Source: Morella rubra
Taxonomy: Eukaryota; Streptophyta; Magnoliopsida; Fagales; Myricaceae
DNA length: 64,000 bases
Direction: 5' to 3'
Assembly (NCBI GenBank): GCA_003952965.2
Contig: CM025851.1
Span: forward strand, 22,482,779 to 22,546,778
The position numbers were made by a program, and so were the translations under genes. This document shows, piece after piece, positions 1 through 10,697 of this stretch (position 1 is its first letter; each line of letters starts with the position of its first letter). The notes beneath the pieces are model-generated. The model was not told where the DNA came from. It ran no database searches and was given only the letters and a program-made list of their open reading frames with translations.

Positions 1-345
1 TTAAATTTTTGTTTAATTTCAAAAAAAAAAATTACTTATTTTAGTAACACATGTCACGTTATGAATTGGCAAAACAAAGTTACTCATTTGGTGACCTAAT
101 TCATTAAGGGTCAAATCTAAGTGACTAAAAATATTTTTTTTGAAACCCAAAACCTAGTGAGTGAAAACCTAGAGGTGTCACCCCTACATGGTGGTAGTGA
201 CGGAATAAAATCCAAGGAGGGCGAACTTTAAAGGAGTAATGACAAGAAAAAAAATTTCTTTCGTAATGCAAAAAATTGTCTTAGAGTTACAATGTCGAAA
301 ATTAAGGACTAAAAGCATTAAAAATATTAGAATACATGTATGGTA
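1..345. other. AT-rich flank, no gene seen
   Basis: No coding similarity is visible on either strand. It lies just downstream of the hAT relic and may contain that element's 3' non-coding end, but no terminal inverted repeat could be fixed. Confidence 0.4.
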
Positions 346-1615
346 CTATGTACTGCGACTGAAAGGTGATAATTGCATCCTACGATTTTGCATCTTCTGA
401 AAATGTTGCAAAATGGCTTCGTTCTCAATAGTTTTAAAAACTTCTTGCTCGATGTACACTACCATGCAATCATTTATGCAGTCATCTCTCATCCTATTAC
501 GCAAATCGCTCTTGATGATCTTCATCGCAGAAAACACTCTTCAACGGTTGCAGTCGCAACTGGTAAGACCAATGCCAACTCAATAAGACGATAAACCAAT
601 GGAAATAGAGTATTCTTTTTGTCTCAACCATCTTCATAGCAAGACCTCCAATATCTTGAAGCCCAGAAAAATCATCATTTCTTCTAACATCTCTGATATA
701 GGTATTAAGCTGATTTTTAAGTATCAAAGATCATCTACTGTGAAATCTTCTGGATAAAGTTCAGCAAGACGATGTAACTTAGCATGATCAAATGCTGAGA
801 ATGAGCTTTTGGATCAAGACATGCTATGCAAAGAAGTAACTCCGTATTTGCTTCTGTAAACCGATTATCCATCTCTTGAGTGATCAAATCAATAACCTAG
901 CAAAACACTTCCACACGAAAATGATGAAATAAGTAATAGTTTGCCCTCCACACCTCGAACAACTACGAGTTGGTATAATGTCTTTCATATTCGGCACACT
1001 AATAGAGTTATCACACAAAAAGTTTTGACTTCTTCCAAAAATCCATCCCATTTTATCTCTCTCAATTCTTGCAACTGTTCCTTCACAACTCCAACCAAAC
1101 CATAGCATTAACAATGTCTTGATCTTTTCGTTGTAAGGCTTGTGACAATTTGTTTGTAATTCCCATTATATTTCTCAACAAATGCATAGTGAATACAAAC
1201 TCAAAACTTTCCATCTTATCCATCAAACTCATAGCCATGGATCTTTGTTCTGAGAGAGTACCATCCTCTTTTATGTGTTCAAGCACTTCCAATACTGATG
1301 ACCACATAGTGAAGAGACGAATTATTGCAAGGTAGTATGAACCCCAATGAGTGTCATCTACAATATTATAGGAATTATAAAACTATAAACAAAAAAAAAA
1401 ACTAAATGTTCTATTAGTATTATAATGAAATATAGTAATCACCTAGTCATGCCAGACTAGTTTCTTGATTTTTGCCCCTTCCACTAGAAATCTCTCCCTT
1501 GTCCAACCGCTCTACTATCTTCTCATGACAACTTTGCCGAAGAGCATCTTTCCTTTTACATGAAGCTCCGATCATATTCGCAATCATGGAAGTAATTAAA
1601 GAAAGGGGAAATTAC
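346..1615 (-). pseudogene. hAT-superfamily transposase relic (ZMYM1-like, C-terminal half)
   Basis: On the minus strand a string of short frames lines up in order with the C-terminal half of plant hAT transposases of the type often annotated 'zinc finger MYM-type protein 1-like'. At 1450-1600 there is a segment reading GASCKRKDALRQ, at 1083-1307 one with LLRNIMGITNKLSQALQRKD, at 497-727 one with NQLNTYIRDVR, and at 346-537 the hAT C-terminal dimerisation segment with FSAMKIIKSDLRNRM and DCINDCMVVYIEQEVF. The pieces are in different frames and separated by stops, so no complete protein is possible. The N-terminal zinc finger and first catalytic part are missing. Assignment rests on recognised family motifs; decay is seen directly. 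Confidence 0.75.
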
Positions 1616-1779
1616 ACTTTGCACCCCCAAACTATGGGTACCTAAAACTTTTACCTCTCGTTGCTCTGCTGCATTTTTCCCTTGTTGCTCTATTGCTCTG
1701 TACGTTTCTTAAATCTATCTGGTCTCCTTCATGGGAAGTGTATTTTCTATGAATGAGACTTTAACTAGAGTTAGTAGCT

Positions 1780-3164
1780 GAGAGGTCAAAAACAACCCAA
1801 GAGGGGGGGTGAATTGGGTTTTATAAAACTTTTCTCCCTTTTTCTTTTAGACCCAATAAGCTAAGAAACCGATCTAAGGAGCACAAAATAAATCTATTTA
1901 ATCAAGGACTAATATAGAGAATGAAAGAAAAGACAAACAAGTGCAACAAATAAATGGAGATAAGGATAGAGAGATGACACCGTGTTTTTAGGTGGTTCGG
2001 CCAACACTTGCCTACGTCCACCCCCAAGGCTATTGACTTCCTTGGGCTTCTTCACTATTTTCCAAATAGTAAATACACCTTAGCTTCACGGGTGCTAAGT
2101 AACCTTTACAAAGTGTTTTCGAGCTTACACTTTAACTCACTCTCTCAAATCCTCACAACCTAGAGGATTTCTTCTACACAACAAGTAGGACAAGTGTTTT
2201 TCACAAACACTCACGTGTTTTTCAAGAATGGGTACAAAGAGAATCTTAGTAAAAGCTCTTTAAGCTGAATAAACAAGTGTGAGGTACTAAGGTGTGCAAA
2301 GAGACAAGATTTGCAAGAGAGCTACAGTATTTGCAGGTGGGAGTACGAGCTTTCTTGGATGGTGGAGCTTCCTTTCTCTTTGAAAGCTTTTTCTCTCTCT
2401 AGAAATTAGGGCAAGTGTTAATGGCGCAACCTCTTGTCTTTTCTCTCTCCATCATCTTCTATTTAAAGCTTCTAGGGCACCAAGGGTCTTCTTGTAAAGC
2501 TTGAGTGCCGTTGGAGGTCATTTGAGACATTTGGATGCCTTTTTGAATAAGTTGACGTTGCTCAAAGAAATCTGCAAAATAAGACAATGTGTTGACACAT
2601 GTGGTATGTGCTGACACATTGAACTTTGCCAAGAGAAAAGGAGTCTCGGGTGTTAGTTCAATGTGTCGACACTTAGGTCAATGTGTCGACACTTCCCATA
2701 CTTAGCCAAAAATCATTTTGAATGGCTTGGAGAGCAAACTTTCGGGAGTTAGTTCAATGTGTCGACACTTAGGGTCAATGTGTCGACACTTCCCATACTT
2801 AGCCAAAAAAATCACTTTGAATGGCTTGAAAAACAACCTTTCGGGAGATAGTGCAATGTGTCGCACTTAGGGTCAATGTGTCGACACTTCCAACACTTAG
2901 TCAAAAAAAATGTTCTTTAACAACAACTATCCCAATTCAATCATTCTCAAAACCATTTACAATGAAAAGATGATCATTTAACAAGTACAATGAAGATCAA
3001 GTAGCTTAGAGAGAATTTTTAAAGAGAGAAACAATGATACTTGACAAAAATCCTTTTAAGAGAAAGGATTGATAATTGTAAAATCTAAAGTCCTTAAAAA
3101 CTTAGAGACTTTGTTATCATCAAAATCAATTGAAGATTGTTTGTAAAAACAACCTTGGGCTAAC
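1780..3164. mobile_element. Non-coding dispersed element, about 1.39 kb, flanked by AGTAGCT direct repeats
   Basis: The segment begins GAGAGGTCAAAAACAACCC, followed by the very common plant repeat signature GAGGGGGGGTGAATTGGG, and ends CCTTGGGCTAAC. AGTAGCT occurs immediately outside both ends (1773-1779 and 3165-3171), as expected of a target-site duplication. No coding frame of note is present. An internal stretch (1990-2040) reads GGTGGTTCGGCCAACACTTG, another recurrent plant repeat motif. The superfamily is not clear: the 7-bp duplication and lack of terminal inverted repeats fit neither a MITE nor a Helitron well. Confidence 0.5.
2646..2905. repeat. Three tandem copies of a 96-99 bp unit rich in TGTCGACA
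   Basis: Units begin at 2646, 2742 and 2841, each with TCGGG, then AGTTCAATGTG or a close variant, two CAATGTGTCGACACTT-like boxes, and the spacer CCCATACTTAGCCAAAAA. TGTCGACA is palindromic. In the third unit one box has lost bases (TGTCGCACTT). The array lies inside the 1.39-kb element. Confidence 0.85.
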
Positions 3165-3171
3165 AGTAGCT

Positions 3172-4165
3172 AGTTTGTTATACCTTTCACGAGGTTTCAT
3201 TGGAGAAGTTGAGCAAACCCATAGCAGCTTTTCAAAATTGTTCCTTCTGCAATATATCAAGAACTGATTGGAGATGGAAAGTATCACAAAAACCAGTCAT
3301 GGCTAGCTAAACAAAGAAATATAGGGGTTAAAAATTAATCAACTACCCAATATGTACGATAGGATATACAATATATATAGTAGCTGATGTTTCTAGCCCA
3401 ATATAACTTAAAAATTAATGCATGCCATTAAGGGAATGTACCTGAGACTTAGAAGGTAAATACTAGTATGATGAAGAAGAAGAAGGCAAAGAAGAGGAGG
3501 AGAAGAAGCAACAAGACGTGTTGGAGAAATTGCCAAGGAGAAGACTGAGTTGAGTTGAGTTAAGTGAGGGTGGTGAAAGGGTTCAATAAATAGGAGATGA
3601 GAAGTAGGATTGTATGAATCAATGGGAATTATGTCATTTTCAAAGTGACTATATCATTGACACTCACCAAAGTTTTTTCTTTTTATTCAAAGGGGGGAAA
3701 AATATGGAGAGAAATTATTATTATTATTCGAATAAGAAGGAAAGGTCAGTTTGGAAGAGAATGTGCCACAAATTGGGTCATTAATTTCTTCCATGAAATT
3801 TTTCCTGGTCTGGTTTTGTTTCCTAGTGACAATGACTTCATCTCTATGTATTTCTCATATATATATATATATTGATTATAATTACTAGTCATCATGTCCA
3901 TTTTTAGATTTTCTTGGTAAATATTGTTCCTATTTGTGAAGAATATCTAATTTCGTCAATAAACATGATGAGCACTTACTGAATAAGTCTTAGTATAGTC
4001 ATGACCTAACTCTTTTTCAAATACTTAACTAGTAGCCAACACTAATTCTTTCTAATTGAGTTCTAATGGTTCTGTGTGCTTCATTTTCACATATTTTTTA
4101 AGCAATTCACCTGCATCGCCAAGTACTGCAAGTTTGGAGACAAGCATAGGTGGAGATTCAACTAA
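3172..4165. other. Intergenic, no supported gene
   Basis: The stretch contains a GAAGAAGAAG/GAGGAGGAG purine run (3470-3515), a short GAGTTGAGTT repeat (3546-3562) and a (TA)n microsatellite near 3858-3872. The 76-codon plus frame at 3645-3875 shows no recognisable domain. Confidence 0.4.
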
Positions 4166-4174
4166 AATTCTATT

Positions 4175-4750
4175 TGTTACTGTGGAGTTGAATCTTGCCT
4201 GAAGATTGCCTACACATAAGCAAATTTTGGCAGAAGATTTTTTAGTTGTGTGAACCACAAGGTAATACCTCATATACGTAGTTTTAGTACGTATGTTTAT
4301 TATTGCATTGAAATGTTTATACATGATATGAATGCAGTTTGGGAGATCATGCGGGTTTTTCAAGTGGTTTGATCCTCCCATGTGTGTCCATGGAAGGAGG
4401 GTTTTAAGCTATATTTGGGAGAGGCACGAAAGGACACATAGAGTTTGAAATAAAAAGTCATCTGAAAACAAAGGAGGATGAGTATGCCAAGCATACTGCA
4501 ACGATAAAGGAGTATGGGAAGCGCACTGCAAGGATGGAGGAGGAGTATGCAAAGCGCAATGCGATGATGGAATGCAATATGGCACGGCTCTGCTTAGAGT
4601 TGGTTTCCACAAAATATAGTCACAATGAAGAGAAGAAATTCTATAGGAGGATGTTGACTTTCTCGTGGGTGTTGATTGTTTTGTTGTTGTTGTCTTCTAT
4701 GTATGTTACAAAAAAGGAAGTGGGTGTTTCTCTACCATTGGCACCATAAA
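4175..4750 (+). pseudogene. GRF-type zinc-finger protein, broken (At4g04775-like)
   Basis: The plus strand carries the parts of a plant GRF zinc-finger protein in the right order. At 4175 there is CYCG, then after an in-frame TAA (4217-4219) the segment NFGRRFFSC, a GT donor at 4262, and an AG acceptor at 4336-4337. The second exon reads FGRSCGFFKWFDPPMC. A frameshift near 4400-4440 is followed by a coiled-coil stretch with three roughly 30-bp repeats (EYAKHTATIK, EYGKRTARME, EYAKRNAMME; about 4478-4570). A membrane segment FSWVLIVLLLLSSMYV (about 4660-4707) and a stop near 4747 complete it. GRF fingers bind zinc through Cys residues and are common in small plant proteins with a C-terminal coiled coil and membrane anchor. 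The TAA and frameshift make it a pseudogene; the true start is not identifiable. Confidence 0.7.
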
Positions 4751-4929
4751 CTGAAGTTTGAATTTGGTCATATAGTTGCCTTGAAGGCATTGTTTGTATT
4801 TTCAGCATTATTGACATATTTAGTAGTGGAATATGTAAATGGAAATCTATCATTTGTATTGCTGAACTTGTATGTGCCTTCAAGGCAGTTTTTTCAATCT
4901 GTATTGCTATCTACCCTGTATAACCTTAA

Positions 4930-5075
4930 GGCATTTGTTTAAAGCAATGAAGGCATTTGTTGTAAAGCAATGAAGGCATTTGTTGTAAAGCAATGAATCA
5001 TTGCTATGTACCCTATATTGCTATTTTTTGGTCATATCTATTTAAAGCAATGTAGGCATTTGTTGTAAAGCAATG
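4930..5075. repeat. Short tandem repeat, 22-23 bp unit
   Basis: GGCATTTGTTGTAAAGCAAT-type units start at 4930, 4952 and 4975. A fourth dispersed copy lies near 5052, each pair of blocks followed by GAATCATT(A/G)CTATGT. It lies between the GRF pseudogene and the MULE relic and has no coding potential. Confidence 0.7.
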
Positions 5076-5316
5076 AATCATTACTATGTGCCCTGATAAT
5101 CCATTTTATCAGCATGAATATGCTCCAAAATGTATCCATATACATCCAAAAGACCCATATCAGTAACATGAATATGGGTCCAAAATATAACTCCGACCTT
5201 AAATATTCATTGTGATAAAAAATAGTGGTATTACACAACATTGTGACAAAAATACCAATGTGCTTACTTCCACCTAAATACACAACATTGTGACAAAAAT
5301 TAGCCATAAACTATTC

Positions 5317-5619
5317 CTAAGTATGCTTGTCATCATTCGGCCTCTTCATCCTCCCTTCAATCCTCTTGATGGCTTGCTCAATGGTAAGGACCACCACCCT
5401 GAAGGAGCTTGCATCTGACTTATTCTGGTTTGCAATGAAACCACTCCCAAACTGAGCCCATAACATTTGCGGAGTGCCCCAACTCACTCTCCCTAGTTGT
5501 GGAGTTGGTTCATGGGTTACTTCGTCGTCGCCAGCAATGTCCTCCACAACAATAGGATCTTTCTTCTGATCTCCATGACCTGATGAGCTATCGGATTTCC
5601 TTCCAACTTGCCCCACCAA
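5317..5619 (-). other. 100-codon frame downstream of the MULE relic, function unknown
   Basis: This minus-strand frame has ordinary composition and begins just after the stop that ends the MULE C-terminal exon at 5632, in another frame. It has no recognised domain. It is most likely 3' transposon sequence or an extra decayed exon, because all frames here run in the same direction. No ATG is present at its 5' end. Confidence 0.3.
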
Positions 5620-5631
5620 TCTTGTAGACCT

Positions 5632-7728
5632 TCAATGCAACCTAGATCCAATCGAAGACAGCGGCTGTGATGCACTCGTTGGTCTGCACTTCGTCAGCTT
5701 TGCTACAGCAACTATAGGTTGAGATGCAACCTCGGTTACTGGAGTTTGACGCACTGCTGATTGTGGTATAGTCTGAGGGACTGCAGGTGGAGGTGGTATG
5801 ATTTTTTGTTTTTCCTCCACTTCTTGTTCTTGCTACAGGAGGTTGACTTAATATATTTTCTTTGTTCTACAAACATGATATAAAAAGCACCCTTAGTTAG
5901 GAAAATCACAAAGTTCAAACAAATGCGACATAAAAACCCGAATAAACATGAGATTCCAAGAGACTTGAAAAGGAACCTACTAGGATGGTTCCCTTTCATT
6001 TTGCCTATAGGAGATTGCCTGCTGGTCTTTCTTAATAGCCGAATAGGACTTCCAATGTTGATTGAGCACATATTCAATGATCTAAGTTCGAGGCAAGTGT
6101 TTCTTAAAGTGTTGTTCCAGACTTTTTGAACCTTAATTCAATCTGCAAATGCTAATTGACCAGGATTTTCTTTCTTTCCCTATCGTAAAACCTAACACAA
6201 GCAACTAGAGAAAGACTTCTCTGATGTGTATGATCCAAACACAATTGCTAATTTAATTTAATTTATCATGGTAATACCACCTCCACTCCCTAAACATCTA
6301 TCACATTTCTTTCCTCAATGTTCACATCTCTATTTGGATTTGTCTTCTGTCACCTTTCACTGTTGAAACTCTCTTTTTCATGTTGCTTCTTCATTAATTG
6401 CAACAAAAAACAAGTATCATGTCCATAATTCACTTAACCATGAAAACACAAAACATATCCAACCGTTTCACAAGCCATGCAGCATTGTTGTACTTTGATA
6501 GATTCTGCTGTTATCAGATAAATCTAGTTGCACTGGACTATGGTTGTATGCCATGGAGAAGGAAAAGAATTATTCAATTTAATGCTACAGGAAATATATA
6601 TACTAAGAACAGGATAGAAAATTAAGTACAAATGGACTTACTCTTGATAAAATTTCAACTGGAATCGTCTCATTCTTGAGCAGTTGCGACCTAGTTGCTT
6701 GTAAAGAAGTTGCCCTGGACTTTTTACGTTTATTCTTACGTGATTGACTGGGCTGAGTGGTGGGCGCAAAGGCTAATGTGGGCATTGACTCATCACAAGT
6801 GAAAAAAGCTTTTCAAAGGACAAAAGAAACATGTCAGCAATGTCAAGTAAAAATAAAAGTGAAGACATACACTGTCCAAGTCAAATTCTAAGGCCAGGGA
6901 AATGTCCTCATCATCTACAAATGGGGCAACTACAGCACTCATGCCTTGACGTCTCAAGGCTACTGCTTTTCTTCTAGGACAGATCCTTTTATTGTGGCCA
7001 GCTTGCTTGCATTCTGTACACCTCATTGCAACTCCACCCTTCTTCATACGCGGACCGTTGTTTCGAGGCTCGTCTTGGTCTCTCGTTCGAACCTTCTTAG
7101 GCCTTCCAGGTTGTGTCCGAATGGTAGGGGGATTAATTGGATCGTATATGGTCTTAATCGATTGATCTTCACTAGGCATTGGATAGATCATATGATTACA
7201 ACTCAGCATATACATATCTTTGTTAAACCTGGGGTGGATGTAGTCCTCTGGCTTGCCCCCATCGTAAAATATGGCAGGGAATGCATGCAGACGTGAATTC
7301 CCCGTCAAATCCCACTTACGACGGCCACATCTTCTAAGCTGAAGGTTGACCACAAACTGTTGGTTTCTGTGCTCCACTTCGAACAACCTTGACCAGCATA
7401 GGTTGGAAGGCAGTGGCAAGACTCCTCACCTGCGGCCTTAAGCTTCTCATGTATTTTAGGGCAGATGGTCGTATCATACTTTTCCATCCCAACCCCTTTT
7501 AATTGGTACCGCCGCATTAGCTTTTTTCGGATCATCTCGAACATCGTGATGATTGGCTTGTCACGAGCTTTGAGGATGTATGAATTGAAGCACTCAGATA
7601 GATTGTTCACTAGGAGGTCTGATTTCACGTCCGGATTGAAGTACGCTCTTGACCATTGTCTTGGGTCAATGTCGTTAAGCCACTTCCATGCCTCTGGTGA
7701 CAACTTCTTCAGCTCATCCATCACTTAG
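5632..7728 (-). pseudogene. MULE (MuDR-like) transposase, C-terminal part, decayed
   Basis: On the minus strand, 7728-7305 encodes the stretch after the DDE domain typical of MuDR transposases (WKWLNDIDPRQWSRAYFNP, then NNLSECFNSYILKARDKPI). A frameshift near 7390-7420 leads into 7300-6871. That part has the SWIM-finger region RRKWDLTGNSRLHAF, the NKDMYMLSCNHMIYPMP block and an intact CX2CX4HX4C knuckle (CTECKQAGHNKRIC). A GT donor lies at 6870. A basic exon around 6790-6642 and a Pro-rich exon at 5832-5632 (acceptor AG at 5834-5833) give the likely C terminus. The SWIM motif has lost its second and third zinc-ligand cysteines. The catalytic DDE domain is absent: homology stops at about 7728, right beside the Harbinger element. 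Confidence 0.75.
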
Positions 7729-7744
7729 AGAAACTTCCATTTCG

Positions 7745-7782
7745 AGGGCGTTTGTTTGCCAAAATTTTGAGGAATATTCCCA
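7745..7782. repeat. Candidate left terminal inverted repeat of the Harbinger element
   Basis: GAGGGCGTTTGTTTGCC here pairs with GGGGGCATTTGTTTCC read inward from 14557 on the other strand. The similarity continues as AAATTT and G-rich blocks. Flanking 3-bp TTA/TAA duplications were not seen. Confidence 0.45.
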
Positions 7783-7959
7783 AAATTTTGGGAATCTTGG
7801 AATTTGAAATTTTTTGGGGTTTGTGAAAAGTTGTTGAAATTTTGAAATAAATTTGAATTATTTTTGAAAACTTTTAACGTAACAATTAATGGTAATGATT
7901 GCAATCATTAGTTTGTCCGTTTGATATTTTTATTTTCTTTTTGTTAAGCGCCGACATGC

Positions 7960-8150
7960 GTTTTGCCGTTTCTCTGTTTTCCGGTTTTTTTTTTCTCTCT
8001 TGGTTACGCGCTAACAAGAAATGCGGCATGCTTCTGTTTTTTTATTTTTTTTTTCCCCCTTTTTTGGTTACGCGCCAAACTCATTCACGCTTTTGTTTTT
8101 TCTTTTTTTTTTTTACCCTTTTTTGGTTACGCGCCAACCTTATTCCGCAA
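7960..8150. repeat. Poly-T / GGTTACGCGC tandem repeat, about 60-bp unit
   Basis: GGTTACGCGC occurs at 8002, 8066 and 8125, each preceded by a long T-rich run and followed by a different roughly 20-bp stretch. A weaker first unit (GTTAAGCGCCGACATGCG) lies near 7943. The block is non-coding and lies between the left end and the transposase stop codon. Phe-rich frames here are artefacts of the T runs. Confidence 0.75.
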
Positions 8151-8405
8151 GTAGTCTTCCGTCTGTTTTTTTTTGTTTTTTTTCTTCTTTGTTTTTTTTT
8201 TTTCATGCCCCATCCTTGAATGTGAGTTTCGTTTTTGATTTTTTTCCAACAAGAAGTAATGAAAAACCACAAACTTTAATCCTATCACAAATTCTTGTCC
8301 AAACTTCAATTATAAATTCTTATCCATAATCTTAAAAACCAAATTGAATCGTACACCACTTTCGGGAACAACGTCATCCACCACGTTTTGCGGGATAATA
8401 AATTA

Positions 8406-10080
8406 TCAATATGGTGGTAAATTGCCTTGCGCATGCATCCACATCATGTTGGCGAGCTCATCCCTTTTTGCGCGCATGGCTGCTGCACCCTCATCTCGAA
8501 ACTCTATACTAGAGCCAAACACTGACTGCCCTTGGTCATCGGTTTCTTCTGTCTCACCCACAACATTTGGGTTACCCCATTGTCGAAAAATCGCATCATC
8601 CTCGACTCCAGCTAACTTTATGAAGTTGTGTATAACACAACTCCCTACCACCATCTTCGCTTGGGTGCGCAAAGTAAAATTAGTCATCTTTTTCAGGACT
8701 GCAAATCGTGATTTCAGCGCCGAAAACGATCTTTCAATTATATTCCTCAACGAGCTATGGTTATGATTAAATAATTCTTGCGGTCCCCTTGCGCCGCCAC
8801 CGGTGTTGAAGTTTTGGAAATGATACCTCTCTCCCTTGTATGGTGAGAGGTACCCTTCCATACATGGATACCCGGAGTCGACGAGGTAATATTTCCCTGT
8901 AAATATATTTTTGTGAATACTTACTTATATGCAATGATAAATATTGCATGAAAAACATGTTGTGAAATTGTATACTGTATTACCTGGTGGTGGGTGAGGA
9001 AATCCGGGTGCACACCGTATTGCGTCGAATAATATACGTGTATCATGTGCAGAACCTTCCCAACCACTATATACAAAAGTGTACAGCATATCGAAGTCGC
9101 ATATACACAATACATTTTGGGACAGTTGGTTGTGTCGATCGTAATACGCCGCCTTAATGTTACGATAGACCCCAGCAGTAACGATGTGTGTCCCGTCCAT
9201 CGCACCGATACAGTCCTATCCCAACAAATAAAGGACCAAAACAGATATTCATACATTGAATAATGTACTTAGCCCAAAAGAGTGATATATGATTAGTGGG
9301 AGCTAACAACACACGTACCTTAAACCAGGGGTCGTACTTTGGGTTTCCTTCAATGTGTGGATGGATGCCCTCAATGTGTCGTGGGCGTATAATTCTGGGT
9401 GCCAATCTGCATAAAGCATCCAGGATCCCATGGAAGCAAGAGTTAATTGTCTCCCCAGAATGTTGAAATCGATCCATAACTTGCCTGTGAGTTTCTCCGT
9501 GCCCTACGATCTTCATAAACATGCACAATGCCTCTTGCACCCCCACACGTTCCGTGGGTTTGTATCCGCCCTCTGCTACTAGAATGTCAGCTAACAATCG
9601 AAAAACCCTAGGCACCATCCGATAATTGTTCTGAAAATTTGTTGTACTGGGATGATTAAGAACCCCTTCAACATAATCCGCCCCCGGTAATCCCACTGGG
9701 AACATGGGCAAGCGCTGGTTACGTCTTCTCCGTCTGCGAGATGCAACACATACCGCACATGCGACCATGATAACTTTCCTGATATTCTCATCCAAGTCAG
9801 GATTGTGGCCACAAAAACGGCACGGACATGATCTCTGTACTGCAGAAGCATCCTGCTCAAACGGCATTGTCTCACTGGGGCCGGCTTCTCCTCCCCATTG
9901 GTGTGTCTCACTGGGCCGTGCTCCTCCTCCCCAATACTGTGGGTACGTACCGGGGTTTGTGCCACTGTTGTCAGCATATCCTGGCCTGAAGTTTGACCCA
10001 CTACCTCTACCGTCCTGGCCCATGCCACATGACTGGAATGGGTCCATACTTGATAGATTGAGAAGGTAGAGATCCTGCAT
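8406..10080 (-). CDS. PIF/Harbinger DDE transposase (HARBI1-like nuclease), three exons, apparently intact
   Basis: The model is complement(8406..8896, 8984..9215, 9319..10080), 494 residues. Splice sites are GT 9318 / AG 9217-9216 and GT 8983 / AG 8898-8897, with phases 0 and 1, and the frame stays open throughout. Catalytic residues are visible: D261 in AMDGTH, D312 in GSAHDTR and E386 in NIIERSF. The supporting block KYYLVDSGYP spans the last splice junction. A Cys pattern CPCRFCGHNP lies in the N-terminal part near residue 85. The start is the first ATG of the open frame (10080); the ATG of MDPFQ about 11 codons later is an alternative. The enzyme is expected to cut and join transposon ends in the nucleus with its Myb-like partner, encoded 618 bp upstream on the same strand. 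The length matches plant PIF transposases. Expression cannot be judged. Confidence 0.9.
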
Positions 10081-10697
10081 ATACTCCCGTCAAATCGGTG
10101 CCCAGGTGTTCAATTTCATAATATTGAGAGAAGAAAACTAAATTATTCTTGTGAACTTAAAATACATTCGGTACAAAATATTGCTCAAGTGTTGAACGTA
10201 AAAAATTAATTACTCTAATGGTGATTTTTAACTATGAAGATAACATAATTAAATATTTCACAAGTTAATTTTCACAACAAATCCGTTCTACACTTCCCTC
10301 AATTTCTCAGTATTTCGTGTGTATCAATCATTTAAAAGTGTAAAAATTAATTACTATTGAAAATGGATTGAGTAAAACTTATATAGCACTCACCGATTAA
10401 TGTACAAGTAACTTGATCACGATGATTGGTTTAGGCGTTCATCCTAACAGGGTGCCGTGCGTCGTTGCTGCTCATTATTAAATCGAAATTATAAATTAAT
10501 CGAAAAAAGTTATCATTGCGTTAGAACATACTACTATAAAATAGAACAAATCAATATAGGATACCATAATAATCAATTTTGTTCATAACAAACAAGGAAA
10601 CGTGCATAACAATCTACCAGTGAGTTCAGCAAAGATAATACTCCTAACAAACACAAACAAGTGCATATGAACTATAAAGCGAGACAGAGCAATGGCT
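10081..10697. other. Spacer between the two Harbinger genes
   Basis: AT-rich, no supported frame. It should hold the terminator of the Myb/SANT-like gene and the promoter of the transposase, both transcribed leftward. I cannot place a TATA box with confidence. Confidence 0.4.

Noticed and set aside
2646-2905. CRISPR-like array of TGTCGACA repeats
   Set aside because: This is a eukaryotic tandem satellite-like repeat with long degenerate units and no spacers of even size.
7899-8329. Phe-rich and Lys-rich frames on both strands
   Set aside because: They are products of the poly-T tandem repeat, not genes.
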